64,000 nucleotides of DNA from Phoenix dactylifera (lineage: Eukaryota; Streptophyta; Magnoliopsida; Arecales; Arecaceae). The number at the start of each line of letters is the position of its first letter. Position 1 is the stretch's first letter. Positions 1 to 12,091 of this stretch are shown here, in pieces. Made by a program: the position numbers and the translations under genes. The notes under the pieces were generated by a model. It did no database searches and was not told the origin of the DNA. It saw only the letters and a list, made by a program, of their open reading frames with translations. The stretch covers positions 13,476,318 through 13,540,317 of the forward strand of contig NC_052396.1 in NCBI RefSeq assembly GCF_009389715.1, given 5' to 3'.

Positions 1-720
1 CAAGGTTCACCATACCGGTGCATACATCCCATACTAGGCATGCTATGCTGCGCCACTACTAAATCAAGAGGTATGGAAGACGTACTAAGTTTTGATCAGG
101 GTATGCCGTATCGGTACTGGTTGGCTACCAAACCGGTACGGTTCCGACTCATACCGGTTTAAACCGGTACCGAACCGACGCCTTTTCCGCACGCGCGCAG
201 GGGCACCCGCAGACGCGCGCGCATCTGCGCGCACCCCACGTTAAATACCACTCTGTGGCATTAACTATCCCATGCAGGCAAGCTGCCCTGCGTGCCCACA
301 TGGCGAGCTGCCCCGCATGCCTGCGTGGGCACATTTCCCATCTTGCAGAAGTGGTTCCTTGCGCGGGGAACTGCACGGGCGTTCTTCCCCGTGCGGGGGG
401 CATGCTGCCTCTCACGCGGGGCGCTCTTCCCAGGGCGCGGGCCGATGTGAACCGGTCCGGTTCGCACTAGTACACAGCAAAAATTGGTCAGTTCCAGCCC
501 CTATGGGCTGGAACCATTTTCCACAACTCAACTGTACCGGTTGGCGCTGGTACAGGTACCGGTACAGTACGTGCTGAATCGGCCAGTTCGGTTCAACAGA
601 CCATGGTCTTGATACATCGAACCGACCCGAAACCGAGCGTACCGATACTGTATCAGCATAATATTGATATGGGGTCCGATACCGAGATTGTGGACCTCGA
701 TTTGGATTGTTTTAATCTGT
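1..720. repeat. GGTACC-rich interspersed repeat, copy 1
   Basis: This stretch is packed with degenerate ACCGGTACC/GGTACGG words and opens with CAAGGTTCACC, which recurs at about 51292. The core is GC-rich (about 180-460). Open frames here are low-complexity and not gene-like. Related stretches lie at 1540-1620, 2230-2300, 5620-5660, 15600-15870 and 51290-51730, so it is a dispersed family. I cannot assign it to a named transposon class and saw no clear terminal repeats. Confidence 0.4.
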
Positions 721-1539
721 ACACTAATCATGTTAACATAGGCTAGGAGCCAACATGATCTTTAGGGCAACACAACAAAAGAAAAATTACTGATTAAAGA
801 AGAAGTAGAGTAAATTAGACCAAAGGCAGATTAAAACTAAATCCCAAATCTAGAAGGATAACTAATAGCTTACGTTGCTATTGGAGGTCTTTGTCAACAC
901 CTAGAATACACTAAGAATCTTTTAAGTGAGCCACAACCAAGGACTTCACCAACTAGCTATTGTCATTCTTTAGATCCATCAGGTTTGCTTCAAAATCCAC
1001 CATAGCATGCGTGGAATCCATCATGCCAAACAATTTTAAATGGCACAAGCATAAACGTGCACCGGAGAAAACAAAGCTTTCATTTATTGATTTTTGAGTG
1101 CATGTGGTGGTACTAATAGGCTTTAAGACCCTTTATATTGATAAGGATGAGTAGGTGCCCTTGGAGCTTAACTAAAACTCAGATTTCTTCAAAACCAAGT
1201 CATCTAGAACATCCTCGCACCTTAGGAGCATTTTGGACCCATAAACTAGTTTGACGACAATTTTATATAATTTGACGGCACAATATATGTCGTTAGATTA
1301 CTTCATGCTTGACTTGGACTCTATTTGGGATGACTTAGCGGTCGTCTTAAACTCAAACTAGGTTTGACTACATCATTTCTGCTATCCAAAATAGTTGGGC
1401 ACCACGGGTACTACCATCCAACTGTAGTCGGACAACATGGGCTCTACTCTCAAATTTCTCATTTGTATTGCACTGACAGTGCTTTAGTAGATTGAGGTGA
1501 TTCAAATGGTTAAAAATAAGGCTCGCTAAACTAGTATCA
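721..1539. other. Intergenic, nothing recognised
   Basis: AT-rich sequence. I see no coding exon, RNA gene or clean repeat in it. Confidence 0.4.
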
Positions 1540-2300
1540 AAGGGCATACCGGCCGGCAACTGGTTCAGCATGGTATGAGTCCGCACCATGCCGTTCCAAG
1601 GCATACTGAAAAAGGGAGGCCAAAGAGGGAGGGGGAGAGGGAAGAGAGGAAAAGAGATAGAGGAAGGGGGGGAGGAGGGAAAGGTAGAGGAAGGGAAAGA
1701 GAGGGCAAGGAGTGGGAGAGAGAGGCGAGTCGAGAGGGAGAGAGAGGGCTCAAAAGCCCTCATCTCATCCATCATCCGTAGAGAGCCGAAAGTCCAACTT
1801 CAATTATGAAGTTTTAAAAAAAAATTAGGGCTCTGCCTCCATTTTGTTTTAAAACAAGGGTGACCGCCCGATGACGGCAGACGAGTTGAGGGCTTTCGAG
1901 CCCTCTCCCTCCCTCGGCCTCTCTCCCCCTCCCTCTCCCTCCCCCCTCTCCCTCTTTTCTCTCTCCTTAAAATGTGGGCGCCTTTTTTTATTTTGAAAAT
2001 TTTAAGTGAACTCGGCAAGGAGTTTGCCGAGTTCACTTAAAATTTTCAAACTAAAAAAAGAGTCCCGACGAATCTCTGTTTTGAAAGAAACAGGGTCTCG
2101 ACGGACCTCTGTTTCAAAAGAAACAGGGTCCAGAGGGGGAGCCCTGCTCTAGCCCTTTGTAGCCCTCCCTCTCTCTCCCTCTCCCTTCCTCCCCCTCTCT
2201 CTTTTATTCTCTTTCCTTCTTCCTCTCCCGCTCATGCCGGTTTCTCATTTTGAATGCTAAAACCATCCTGGTCCGCCACCGACATGGGTCAGTACGCCCC
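1540..2300. repeat. GGTACC-family repeat with purine/pyrimidine mirror arms
   Basis: Both edges carry the CCGG/GGTATG words of the family. Inside, a purine-rich arm (about 1610-1750, mostly GA and GGG) is answered by a pyrimidine-rich arm (about 2160-2230), so the unit is a loose inverted repeat centred on the hairpin at 1992-2050. The copy at 51290-51730 has the same plan of family words plus a purine-rich core. Reading frames here (such as 1368-1775 minus) are low-complexity by-products. Class unknown. Confidence 0.4.
1992..2050. repeat. 27-bp perfect hairpin
   Basis: The arms at 1992-2018 and 2024-2050 are perfect reverse complements over 27 bases, with a 5-base loop (GGAGT). The left arm starts TTTGAAAATTTTAAG and ends GAACTCGGCAA. 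It sits at the centre of the larger mirror-like repeat and may be its fold-back core. Confidence 0.8.
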
Positions 2301-3950
2301 GAACTAGACAATTTAGGACAATTCTGCATTCCTTGGTCCCTAGGATGGACATTGTTGAGGGGCTCCTGACTGCGTTGAGGAATGTTATCTACAAGATGGA
2401 GGATGATGCATCAATCATTGTTCGAGCATAAAAAAGATAAGCATTACTTATATGTTAGTAAACTATTATAATGTCTTTGATTTGTGAATCTTAAACAATA
2501 ATACCATAATTTACGTGCACAATAGATCAAAGAATACAGTGAAGCCAATGGCACATTCTCAGAAAGGGGTGAAGTTATTAGTAAAGAAGAAATTTGTCCA
2601 CATACTATTCTATACTAGATCTTGCTCATCTAATGTGTTAATGCAAATTATGACTGATGCATTATCAATATTTATGTTTGTAGCTAAGTGATGGTTTCAC
2701 TATGGTGGGATAGCCCCATGCTTGATAGAATATGCAATCAAGATCCTCTTGCAACAGTCTCAGCTAGTGGGTGTGACCGCAAATAGTCAACCTTTGCATT
2801 TGATTCACAGCAAGTTGAGACAATTGTTAACCTAGTAGAGACTAAATGCAGTCTATGCGCATCACAACCTGTGGCTGAGGTTGAAATGTCTTTAGTAGGA
2901 AGTTTATCTAAAGTATCAGTACCCACTCAACAATGACTTTGTATATGACAAGGAGGATCTTGTTATAGGTTAGCTTAAAGGCCAGTAAGCCCAACCAAAA
3001 CTTAAATGAGCCAGGATCACCCCTTTGACCAATCAGTCTCATAGCCCAAGAAGTTTACAGTAAATGAAAAGAACTGAGCCGATCGACCCATCACATCCAC
3101 AATCAGCCGATACCCAACAGCAATACCCATTGCAAAGTTCAGGAGAAGCCAGTCAAGGTCACAATTTGGTTCACGTCCAAAGATCTTAAGCTAGAGATTT
3201 GATAGAGAGATGTTGAGGAAAGGTGACATAGCAGAAAAGGACGAAGGGGCGATTTGATCAACAAGGTCATGCTTGAAAGATCAACATACAAATAAAAGTA
3301 AACTGGATTGGAGAACCCTGCGCTTGGTGAAGAAAATTCTCGCGAAAAGATTTGCATTAATATCTCAAAAGGCTACTCCTTACAAAGGATTATATGCATA
3401 TTTATAGGACATGATCAACTAATCATGATTCAGGCATTAAGCCCAAGATAGAATCATTCTTGAGAGATGACTCAACAATAAGGAAACATGCTAGAGTTAT
3501 TCTATTACAAATATGAAAAACTGGCTGAAATTCGATATTGTCCCTAATGAAAAATTTATAAGAAAATATGTCGAAAACCTTTGAATCCCGTTCATTCGCA
3601 CACTTGCTCACAGAATGGGAATAAATCAATATTTGCATATTGCAATCTTCGCCCACAAATCCGTTAGCTCCTCCGATGCTTGGCATGGTCCAGCTGGTTG
3701 TAGTACTTGATGGCTACACTTTTTGTTACATTAAGAGGTCACCACAGCGCTAGGAGTAGCCATCTAGAGAGCCATTTAGGGAGGCGAAGCTAGTCAGTGA
3801 AGTCAAACTAATCTACCTATTCGAGCCAACCAAGAGAATCAGGAAGGTTTATTGAACGAAGGTAAGAAGTCGATGCCCCAGACAAACATTCGGGCAAAGT
3901 AAAAGAAAGAAGAAATCAAATACACTTAAAAGAGTTGATGAAAAGCTAGT
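2301..3950. other. Intergenic, nothing recognised
   Basis: No exon with recognisable protein similarity on either strand and no tidy repeat boundaries. Probably old decayed repeat sequence. Confidence 0.35.
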
Positions 3951-4660
3951 TCATAGTGACTCTAAGAGTACCAAACCGTTCAACGAGCAGGTCATCTCAT
4001 GATACAGGCAATGATGACAAAAACTCTTCGATTGATGATGGGTTCGATGGTCAGGGTGGAGGCAATGGCAAGGGAGGGGATGGCACATAATTCGCTTTGC
4101 TTACTCCATTCCTTAGTCAGACCCAATTTGGGGATGCAATGCAGGATAAGGACTGCCAGCATAGGGCTAGGGAGGAAATTATAGCATACATGTGGGGGAG
4201 ACCTAGAGATGGTGGATGCAGTACAGATCTAGCTGATGAGGTGGTGCATCAGGTAGGATCTTGGACCCTTGGTACTCAAGATCATCATCTTGTACCGGAT
4301 CATATCCTCGCATGTCTGGTTATGATCCATATGGATACACACCCTCTGAGTCTCCATTTTCAAGTGGATATCCTCCTCTCCAATCTCAATCATAATATGG
4401 ATCAGATAGGCTACCAATAAAGCAGTAGTATCAGCATGGCTACCAATACAGATAGGCTTTCTGAATGGCACAAATGTTACCTAGACATGTATAAGGGGCA
4501 CCGACAGTCACTTGCAATTAATAAAATACATGTATATTTGTTGGCATCTTTTCCATCCAATTCAAGTGAGTGTCAGGAAACTCGGGGTTCTAGAAAACTT
4601 GATTGGCTAGCAAAAAAAGCGTTGAGTCTTCAACAGCAATGAGGTTGGCATGTGTGAACG
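3951..4660 (+). pseudogene. Decayed hAT-type transposase tail
   Basis: A plus-strand frame around 4314-4420 reads SGYDPYGYTPSESPFSSGYP, followed by a Q/S/Y-rich stretch that is then broken by stops. Tyr/Gly/Ser/Pro-rich tails of this kind are found at the C-terminus of plant DUF659/hAT-type transposon proteins. An acidic, glycine-rich stretch precedes it at about 3999-4090 in a shifted frame. The region is interrupted by stops and frame changes, so it is not functional. The family assignment is from recall of tail composition only. Confidence 0.35.
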
Positions 4661-5978
4661 TGCCATTGGCATGGTGATGAGGATTCAAGGGAAGATAGTA
4701 GCATGGATCCAGGTGCCTTGAGCTTCAAGGACTTTCATCACTGTCACACTATCATTCGAAGGTGGATCAAGGGTGTAGCGCAAGGATACAATAGAAAGAT
4801 ATAGTACTGGATTATAGTAGAAAGCTAAGTCATGCCTACTCCTAGGATAAAAAAAAGTAAAACTAAGATAAAAGATACATATTCAATAGATTGATCATCA
4901 AAGGATCCATATACAAAATACAATTCCATTATTTATACTAAACTACAATAATTGTCCACTCTTGACGGTTGTTATTCACATCCTCCACTTCTAGCGGTTC
5001 TAGTAACTGACACTGGTTGCCTTCTCACTATTGAACGATCATTAGAATCCATTATCTGTCAAATCGATACTCATATTTATCGATCTTGATCTATCGTTCA
5101 TTGTTTTGACCTATATACCATTGGTCAGTGTTCCTTAATCGTCCTGCAACAAGATCTTCTGCGTCTTGGAACACCATCAAGGCCAATTTACTCATCCCTG
5201 TATTGTTGTTGATCATGACATTCGGCCTATTCATAGCTAAATCTTCATCTTTGAACTTGTCCCTCCATACTTGGAATTTATCACGATCCAACTCTATCAA
5301 GCCTGGTAAGGATCACGTGATTTTCACCTATTTGGACTTCATCCAATCGATCCACATGGCACTTCCTTTTAGCTACCATTTAAGCTATCGAGATAAGTGT
5401 AAACAATATTGCATTTCCATTTTTTATATAAATATTTATATTTAAATCTTATAGTAGTTAATATGACATGTATTACATAGCCATACCATTCTTTAGGCAT
5501 GTAACATGAAATATTAAAGTATATAACATTGAAACATCAAAAACAAACTCACAAATTCCTATTTTCTATTTAAAAGTAAATAAAACTTAAAATACTAAAA
5601 ACAAAAATTATTTTTTTTTTTGGGTGTACCAATATGGTTCAATATGGTACCTCTCCTACCGTACACAACCCAACACTAAGATTAGGAACCTAGAACAACA
5701 TTGCATAAGATAAGAATTTATTCAAGTAGATTTACTTAGACTAGAATGGACTATATTTAACTTGAATTTGAGTTTTGCTCAAATCCACACATCAACTTTA
5801 TTTAGATTCAAACATGATTAGGTGGAGATCCATAAGAAGGTTGTGCGTCCTCAAAGGAGACAAAATGGATAGCCTTTCAAAGAAGGCCCATCTCATATTT
5901 CTCTGTTCTTCTTTTAGTTAATAAACAAAGAAAGAAATATGCTTCCATCACTTTTTTTCTACTTCTCTGAGCATTAAG
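4661..5978. other. Repeat-derived region before the Copia element
   Basis: No intact gene. A short GGTACC-family patch lies at about 5620-5660 after a poly-T run. The rest is AT-rich, and no phospholipase D exon was seen here on the minus strand. Confidence 0.35.
5974..5978. repeat. Copia target-site duplication, left
   Basis: TTAAG immediately before the 5' LTR, matched by TTAAG at 11760-11764 after the 3' LTR. Five bases is normal for Ty1/copia integration. Confidence 0.9.
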
Positions 5979-6717
5979 TGTTGGAATATTTCAAAATTCC
6001 GAGTCTGCCCTTCTTTGTCTTTTGTCTTTTTGTCTAGTGTACTTTCTTTTAGTCCCACATTGGAAAGGAACAAAACTCAAAAGATCTTTATATAGTATTC
6101 AACCTTTTAACTTGGTGAAGCAAAGAAAGAAAGTAGCCCACGCGCGCATGAGCCCAATGGAGGTCCAAACCAAAATTGGCGAATCCGATCCGGAAACGTT
6201 TAACCGGGCGCGTTGCGATTATCACGCGCAGGGGGACCCCCCCCCCCCCCGCGGGTGTGGGCTTGAGTCAGGTTTCTTTTTGCCGTTTTATTTTTTGAAT
6301 TGTTTTGATAAAACGTCGCGTCTTTAAAACATCGCACCTCTTTCGTAAAACGACATGTCTTTTAAATACGCCTCTTCATTTCTTTTTAAACCCTATCAGA
6401 TCCGATAGAGTTAATCAATCAAAAAGCCTCTCTCTCTCACTGTTCCTCTGTTCTGTTCCCGAGAGGATACTCTCCTCTGTTCTGTTTCCGAGAGGATACT
6501 CTCCTCTGTTCTGAGCGCTTCTGGGCTGTTCGACAAGATCACTGCATCTGCGAGTGTGCGCTTGGAGTGATCCAGTTGTTGTATCCTGGAGGATAGGCCG
6601 CCATTACCTGCTACACCGAGATTCATTCTCCGAGGGGCGCGATCTATTCTTAAGGACAGTGAAATCACGCCTCAACTGATAAGTTCTTCCTTCTCTCCAT
6701 CTATCATTTTTCTTACA
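5979..6717 (+). repeat. Copia 5' LTR
   Basis: 739 bp, TG...CA ends. A TATA motif (TTATATAG, 6088-6095) would place transcription start, and so R, near 6115-6125. It contains about 155 bp (roughly 6178-6333, with a run of 13 Cs) that is absent from the 3' LTR. A 29-30 bp direct repeat around GAGAGGATACTCTC sits near 6460-6520. The bases at 6640-6654 are the exact reverse complement of 6720-6734, just past the LTR. Confidence 0.93.
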
Positions 6718-6736
6718 ATCTTAAGAATAGATCGGC
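6718..6736 (+). promoter_or_regulatory. Candidate primer-binding site with no tRNA-Met match
   Basis: Most plant copia elements have TGGTATCAGAGC directly after the 5' LTR, complementary to the 3' end of initiator tRNA-Met. Here the spot reads ATCTTAAGAATAGATCGGC. Bases 6720-6734 pair perfectly over 15 bp with 6640-6654 in the LTR. The primer is therefore unidentified: it could be an internal tRNA fragment or a self-derived RNA. Confidence 0.5.
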
Positions 6737-9700
6737 ATGGATTCTGCTATGATTACTGCTAGATCAATTCCTGATACTTCTAAAATTGAGAGTTTCAATG
6801 GTATGTATTTTAAGAGATGGCAAGGACGTGTTTATTCTGCATTGGATATGCTTAATTTTGCTCAGTATTTAAATCAGTCAAAACCGATAGAAGGGTCTGA
6901 AGATTTTGACACTAAATTCAAAGAGTGGGAACATGGAAATAAAATCTGTAGACACACAATTCTGAGTACACTGTCCAATGAACTTTTTGATGTCTACTGT
7001 TCATACAAAGAAGCTGCAGAAATTTGGGAAAATTTGAATAAAAAATATGTGTTAGAAGATGCTGGAGTACAGAAATATGCTATAGGAAATTTTCTGCACT
7101 TTCAAATGTCCGAGGATAGGGATGTGTCATCCCAAATACATGATTTTCATAGGTTAGTCACTGATCTTAAAAATGAAGATATAATGCTTCAAGAAGTTTT
7201 CCTAGCCGGCTGTTTGATTGAAAAATTACCTGAGTCTTGGAAAAATTATAAAAACAGCATGAAGCACAAAAGGAAACATATGAGTCTTGAAGATGTTATT
7301 GTTCATATTAGAATTGAAGAACAAAATCGAGTCAGAGACCGAGAACAATTGGCCAAGGAAATGACTTCCAAAGCCAATGTAATAGTCAGCAAACCAGATG
7401 GGTCTCGTTCAAAGTTCAAGAAGCCTTATCTCAAAAATGATAAGAAACCTAAGTTCCAAGGTCTTGGTTTTAAAAGAAAGGGAACTTGTTTTGTTTGTGG
7501 AAAACCTGGACATTATGCTAATCAATGCAGGTTTAGAAAAAGGAATGATATATCTGTTAAACCAAATGCTAACTTGGTAGAGACAGATATTATTGCAGCA
7601 GTTGTGTCTGAAACCAACATGGTTATGGCAGCAAAGGACTGGGTGGTAGATTCTGGGGCTACCAGACATATTTGTGGCAATAGGAGTGCATATACTTCCT
7701 ACACTCCATTAAATGAAGGCGAAGAACAAGTGTTCATGGGTGATTCGAGACCCTCGCCAGTGGTTGGCAAAGGAAAAGTACTCCTCAAGCTAACATCAGG
7801 AAAAGTCCTTTCCCTGAATGATGTGCTGCATGTTCCTAATATCCGTTGGAACTTAGTATCTGTATCTTTATTAGGAAAGGCTGGAATTAAAGTGTATTTT
7901 GAGTCTGATAAAATTGTAATGACTAAGAACAATGTTTTCATTGGGAAGGGTTATTGTAACCAGGGTTTATTTGTCTTGAATGTAACCGAAACTATGAATG
8001 AAAATGCATCATCTTTTGCTTATTTGATTGATTCTGTTGATGTATGGCATGGTAGATTAGGACATGTTAATTTTTCTTATATCAAGAAAATGAAAGACCT
8101 AGGCTTGTTAAATAATATTACCTTTGGAAATGTGAATGATAAATGTGAAGTGTGTGTAGAATCTAAATCTACTAAAAAGAGTCATAAGTCAATAGAAAGA
8201 GAAACTGAATTACTTGGATTAATACATTCTGATTTAGGAGATTTGAAAAACACTCCAACTAGAGGAGGAAAAAGATTTTACATAACTTTTATTGATGATT
8301 ATTCTAAATACACTAAGGTATATCTACTTAGGACTAAAGATGAAACTTTTAAAAAATTTCAGCAATATGTTACTGAAGTAGAAAATAAATTTAATAAGAA
8401 AATTAAAAGAATAAGGACTGATAGAGGAGGAGAATATGAGTATAATCTCTTCAATAAATTTTGTGAAGATAAAGGTATAATCCATGAGATTACCCCACCA
8501 TATTCTCCTGAATCTAATGGAGTTGCTGAACGTAAAAATAGAACTCTAAAAGAAATGATGAATGCTATGTTAATAAGCTCAGGAGTACCTCTTTATTTGT
8601 GGGGGGAAGCTATTCTCTCCGCTTGTCACATTCAAAATAGAATACCTTATAAGAAAATTGGTAAGACACCCTATGAGTTATGGGAAGGTCATGTACCTAA
8701 CCTTACATATCTTAAAGTATGGGGGTGTTTGGCCAAAGTTCTATTACCTGAACCAAAGAAAAGAAAGTTGGGACCTAAAACCTTTGATTGCTTATTTATT
8801 GATTATGCATTAAATAGTGCTGCTTATAGATTCTTGGTATTAAAATGTGAATCTAATATTATGGAACCTAACACTATAGTAGAATCTAAAAATGCTGATT
8901 TCTTTGAACATATCTTTCCTATGAAACTAGGTAAAGAAAAAATTGACTCTCAGTCTCATAATAAACAAGAAAAGGAGGCACATGAAAATTATGAAATTGA
9001 TTTAAGAAGAAGTAAAAGAACTAGAAAAGAGAAAAAATTTGGAAATGATTTTTACACCTTTCTTGTTGATAATGAACCTCAAACTTATAAAGAAGCAATA
9101 ACTTCAGCTGATGCACCTTTTTGGAAGGAGGCTATTAATAATGAAATAGAGTCTATTATGTCTAATCATACATGGACCTTAGTTGATTTGCCTCCAGGTG
9201 CTAAATCAATTGGTTGTAAGTGGATTTTTAAAAGAAAGTTAAAACCAGATAATTCAATTGATAAGTTTAAAGCAAGATTAGTAGCAAAAGGATACTCACA
9301 AAGAAAAGATATTGATTATTTTGACACCTTTGCACCAGTTTCTAGAATTTCATCTATTAGAGTACTCATTGCATTAGCATCCATTCATAATTTAGTAATT
9401 CACCAAATGGATGTAAAAACTGCATTCTTGAATGGAGAATTAGATGAAGAAATTTACATGGAACAACCTGAAGGTTGTATTGTTCCTGGTAATGAGCACA
9501 AAGTTTGTAAATTAGTAAAATCCTTATATGGATTAAAACAAGCACCTAAACAATGGCATGAAAAATTTGATAAAGTATTGGTATCTAATGGCTTTCTAAT
9601 TAATGAGGCTGATAAGTGTGTTTATAGTAAGGTTGTTAATAATGTTGTTGTGATCATATGTTTGTATGTTGATGATATGCTTATAATGGGAACTGATTTG

Positions 9701-10645
9701 AATATAGTTATAGATACTAAGAAATTTTTAGCTTCAAATTTTGATATGAAAGATATGGGTGAAGCTGATGTAATTCTTGGGATTAAAATAACAAGAAGTT
9801 CTAATGGACTTATGCTATCACAAGAACACTATATTGAAAAAATTTTAAGAAAATTTGAGCATTATGATAGTAAACCCGTATCTACTCCATATGATGCTAG
9901 TATACATTTAAGGAAAAATAAAGATAATGGTATTTTACAAATAGAATATGCTCGCATCATTGGTAGTTTAATGTTTTTAGTTAACTGCACTCGTCCTGAT
10001 ATTGCTTATGCAGTAGGAAGATTAAGTAGGTATACTCATAATCCTAGTAAGGACCATTGGAGTGTCGTTCATAGAGTACTAAGGTACTTGAAAGGAACCA
10101 TTAATTATGGTTTGTTATATCGTGGATTTCCAGCTGTACTAGAAGGGTATAGTGATGCAAATTGGATCTCTGATTCAGATGAGATGAAATCCACGAGTGG
10201 ATATATCTTTACTCTTGGTGGGGGTGCAGTATCTTGGAAATCATCCAAGCAAACATGCATCGCTCGGTCTACAATGGAGTCCGAGTTTATTGCCTTAGAA
10301 AAGGCAGGTTCTGAAGCTGAATGGCTTAGAAATCTTGTGGGAGATATTCCATTATGGAATAAACCAACACCTTCTGTGTCTATTCTTTGTGATAACCAAG
10401 TTGCTATATATCGAGCTAAGAATAAAGTTTATAATGGAAAGAATAGACACATAAGGTTGAGACATAATATTGTAAGGCAGCTGCTTGATGATGGAATTAT
10501 ATCTCTTGAGTTTGTAAAGTCAGAGTTGAATTTGGCCGATCCTTTGACAAAACCACTAGGTAGAAAACTAGTGAGTGAAACATCGAGGGGGATGGGACTA
10601 ATGCCTATATCAAAGTCAATAACAACAGAAACCCAACATGTGTGA
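6737..10645 (+). CDS. Copia Gag-Pol polyprotein, intact
   Basis: A single 1302-residue frame with no internal stop. In order: N-terminal Gag of the plant copia type (residues about 1-240); CCHC zinc knuckle [14 protein letters not shown] (about 251-264); aspartic protease with the DSGATRHIC active site (about 305); integrase with the zinc-binding region around 435-475 and a DDE core starting HSDLGDL (about 497); reverse transcriptase with the YVDDM catalytic box (about 976); RNase H with YSDANW, the MESE acidic box and LCDNQVA (about 1138-1280). All expected catalytic motifs are present in the right order, so the protein is probably active. The start ATG lies 19 bases after the LTR, directly after the candidate primer site, and no ribosomal frameshift is needed. 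Gene order PR-INT-RT-RH is diagnostic of Ty1/copia. Confidence 0.95.
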   Translation: MDSAMITARSIPDTSKIESFNGMYFKRWQGRVYSALDMLNFAQYLNQSKPIEGSEDFDTKFKEWEHGNKICRHTILSTLSNELFDVYCSYKEAAEIWENLNKKYVLEDAGVQKYAIGNFLHFQMSEDRDVSSQIHDFHRLVTDLKNEDIMLQEVFLAGCLIEKLPESWKNYKNSMKHKRKHMSLEDVIVHIRIEEQNRVRDREQLAKEMTSKANVIVSKPDGSRSKFKKPYLKNDKKPKFQGLGFKRKGTCFVCGKPGHYANQCRFRKRNDISVKPNANLVETDIIAAVVSETNMVMAAKDWVVDSGATRHICGNRSAYTSYTPLNEGEEQVFMGDSRPSPVVGKGKVLLKLTSGKVLSLNDVLHVPNIRWNLVSVSLLGKAGIKVYFESDKIVMTKNNVFIGKGYCNQGLFVLNVTETMNENASSFAYLIDSVDVWHGRLGHVNFSYIKKMKDLGLLNNITFGNVNDKCEVCVESKSTKKSHKSIERETELLGLIHSDLGDLKNTPTRGGKRFYITFIDDYSKYTKVYLLRTKDETFKKFQQYVTEVENKFNKKIKRIRTDRGGEYEYNLFNKFCEDKGIIHEITPPYSPESNGVAERKNRTLKEMMNAMLISSGVPLYLWGEAILSACHIQNRIPYKKIGKTPYELWEGHVPNLTYLKVWGCLAKVLLPEPKKRKLGPKTFDCLFIDYALNSAAYRFLVLKCESNIMEPNTIVESKNADFFEHIFPMKLGKEKIDSQSHNKQEKEAHENYEIDLRRSKRTRKEKKFGNDFYTFLVDNEPQTYKEAITSADAPFWKEAINNEIESIMSNHTWTLVDLPPGAKSIGCKWIFKRKLKPDNSIDKFKARLVAKGYSQRKDIDYFDTFAPVSRISSIRVLIALASIHNLVIHQMDVKTAFLNGELDEEIYMEQPEGCIVPGNEHKVCKLVKSLYGLKQAPKQWHEKFDKVLVSNGFLINEADKCVYSKVVNNVVVIICLYVDDMLIMGTDLNIVIDTKKFLASNFDMKDMGEADVILGIKITRSSNGLMLSQEHYIEKILRKFEHYDSKPVSTPYDASIHLRKNKDNGILQIEYARIIGSLMFLVNCTRPDIAYAVGRLSRYTHNPSKDHWSVVHRVLRYLKGTINYGLLYRGFPAVLEGYSDANWISDSDEMKSTSGYIFTLGGGAVSWKSSKQTCIARSTMESEFIALEKAGSEAEWLRNLVGDIPLWNKPTPSVSILCDNQVAIYRAKNKVYNGKNRHIRLRHNIVRQLLDDGIISLEFVKSELNLADPLTKPLGRKLVSETSRGMGLMPISKSITTETQHV

Positions 10646-11164
10646 TTGGAGATCCCATGAAGCATGTTCATATGGGTAATAACAAGTCGCTAGTTGACTG
10701 TGAGTACACTATCGTATTTAATTTTGAAAATCCATCCCTATGGTGTAGATAGTGCAAACTGTAGTAGATAAGGATGAGGTAAAGCTCTTAATGGATACCA
10801 TAGTCCTTTAGGATGGTGTGTATACCTGCAGTACACACTTGATGGATCCACCTATATGGGTGTGGAAGTGGGGCCGCTTCCTATGAGAATTAGGCAGTTC
10901 TCTAAAGCACTCATGAATATCCAGGTAAGGTGCATGGCCTATTTGCACCAACCCGTTTAGAACAAGCCCAGAACTTGAGAGGTCAATGTGGGCTATGAGT
11001 CACTGATTTACATAAAGGACTTTTGGTTCATAGAAATTTCATGTTTCACCAAAAGTTCTGTAAGTCATACTTACTAGTCCTAAAAAAATGGTTCATAGTC
11101 TCAAAGACACCAATTTGATGCATTGAACTCTCGCGCTCGTTAACTTATTATTGAATTTTAAAAT
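10646..11164 (+). other. Copia 3' internal untranslated region
   Basis: About 520 bases between the polyprotein stop and the polypurine tract. No further gene or frame is seen. Confidence 0.6.
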
Positions 11165-11175
11165 ATGTGGGGGAT
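11165..11175 (+). promoter_or_regulatory. Copia polypurine tract
   Basis: ATGTGGGGGAT directly precedes the 3' LTR. It matches the usual purine-rich plus-strand primer position and form in plant copia elements. Confidence 0.8.
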
Positions 11176-11759
11176 TGTTGGAATATTTCAAAATTCCGAG
11201 TCTGCCCTTCTTTGTCTTTTGTCTTTTTGTCTAGTGTACTTTCTTTTAGTCCCACATTGGAAAGGAACAAAACTCAAAAGATCTTTATATAGTATTCAAC
11301 CTTTTAACTTGGTGAAGCAAAGAAAGAAAGTAGCCCACGCGCGCATGAGCCCAATGGAGGTCCAAACCAAAATTGGCAAATCTTTCGTAAAACGACATGT
11401 CTTTTAAATACGCCTCTTCATTTCTTTTTAAACCCTATCAGATCCGATAGAGTTAATCAATCAAAAAGCCTCTCTCTCTCACTGTTCCTCTGTTCTGTTC
11501 CCGAGAGGATACTCTCCTCTATTCTGTTTCCGAGAGGATACTCTCCTCTGTTCTGAGCGCTTCTGGGCTGTTCGACAAGATCACTGCATCTGCGAGTGTG
11601 CGCTTGGAGTGATCCAGTTGTTGTATCCTGGAGGATAGGCCGCCATTACCTGCTACACCGAGATTCATTCTCCGAGGGACGCGATCTATTCTTAAGGACA
11701 GTGAAATCACGCCTCAACTGATAAGTTCTTCCTTCTCTCCATCTATCATTTTTCTTACA
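11176..11759 (+). repeat. Copia 3' LTR
   Basis: 584 bp. It is the same as the 5' LTR except for lacking about 155 bp after AAAATTGGC and a few substitutions (CTCCTCTATTC for CTCCTCTGTTC, GAGGGACGC for GAGGGGCGC). The two LTRs are identical at integration, so the length change came later or by recombination. Confidence 0.93.
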
Positions 11760-11764
11760 TTAAG
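11760..11764. repeat. Copia target-site duplication, right
   Basis: TTAAG, the exact match of 5974-5978. Confidence 0.9.
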
Positions 11765-12091
11765 TTCATATCAAATGCAGTATTGTTGATCCCATTGGTA
11801 GTTGTTGCTCTTGTTAATTCCAGCTAAGTAACTCTTTGCTCTTCTGTCCCTCCTGCGTAATGTGATTCCTGTACTCTGTGGCTGTCGTGCTTTTTAATGC
11901 ATTTGTTCCCCAACCCCGCCCCCACCCACCAAAAGTTCTTTTTTTCTCCAAGGCATTATTCTATCGCAGGCATTGTATGCAACCGAAAACACAGGCATAA
12001 TTTCAAACAGCGCAAACTTATGTTAAAAGAAAAAAAAAAAAAAAAATCCGCCATGCGATAATGAGAGCATCCAAGAGCTGAAACGACTTAC
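11765..12091 (-). other. Start of PLD intron 1
   Basis: It begins on the minus strand with the donor GTAAGT at 12086-12091 and runs into the Copia element. It holds an A-run (12030-12046) and no further coding sequence. Confidence 0.6.

Larger units (their letters stand above)
5979..11759 (+). mobile_element. Complete Ty1/copia LTR retrotransposon
   Basis: A 5781-bp element. It has a 739-bp 5' LTR and a 584-bp 3' LTR, both starting TGTTGGAATATT and ending TTCTTACA, an uninterrupted polyprotein frame, a polypurine tract, and flanking 5-bp TTAAG duplications (5974-5978 and 11760-11764). Outside one 155-bp length difference the LTRs differ at only two or three bases, so insertion was recent and the copy looks capable of coding for its own movement. 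It lies downstream of PLD exon 1 on the opposite strand, probably inside the PLD first intron. Confidence 0.95.

Noticed and set aside
2738-4471. Assorted 60-107 codon frames in the left repeat region
   Set aside because: No consistent codon bias or similarity except the short hAT-like tail reported separately.
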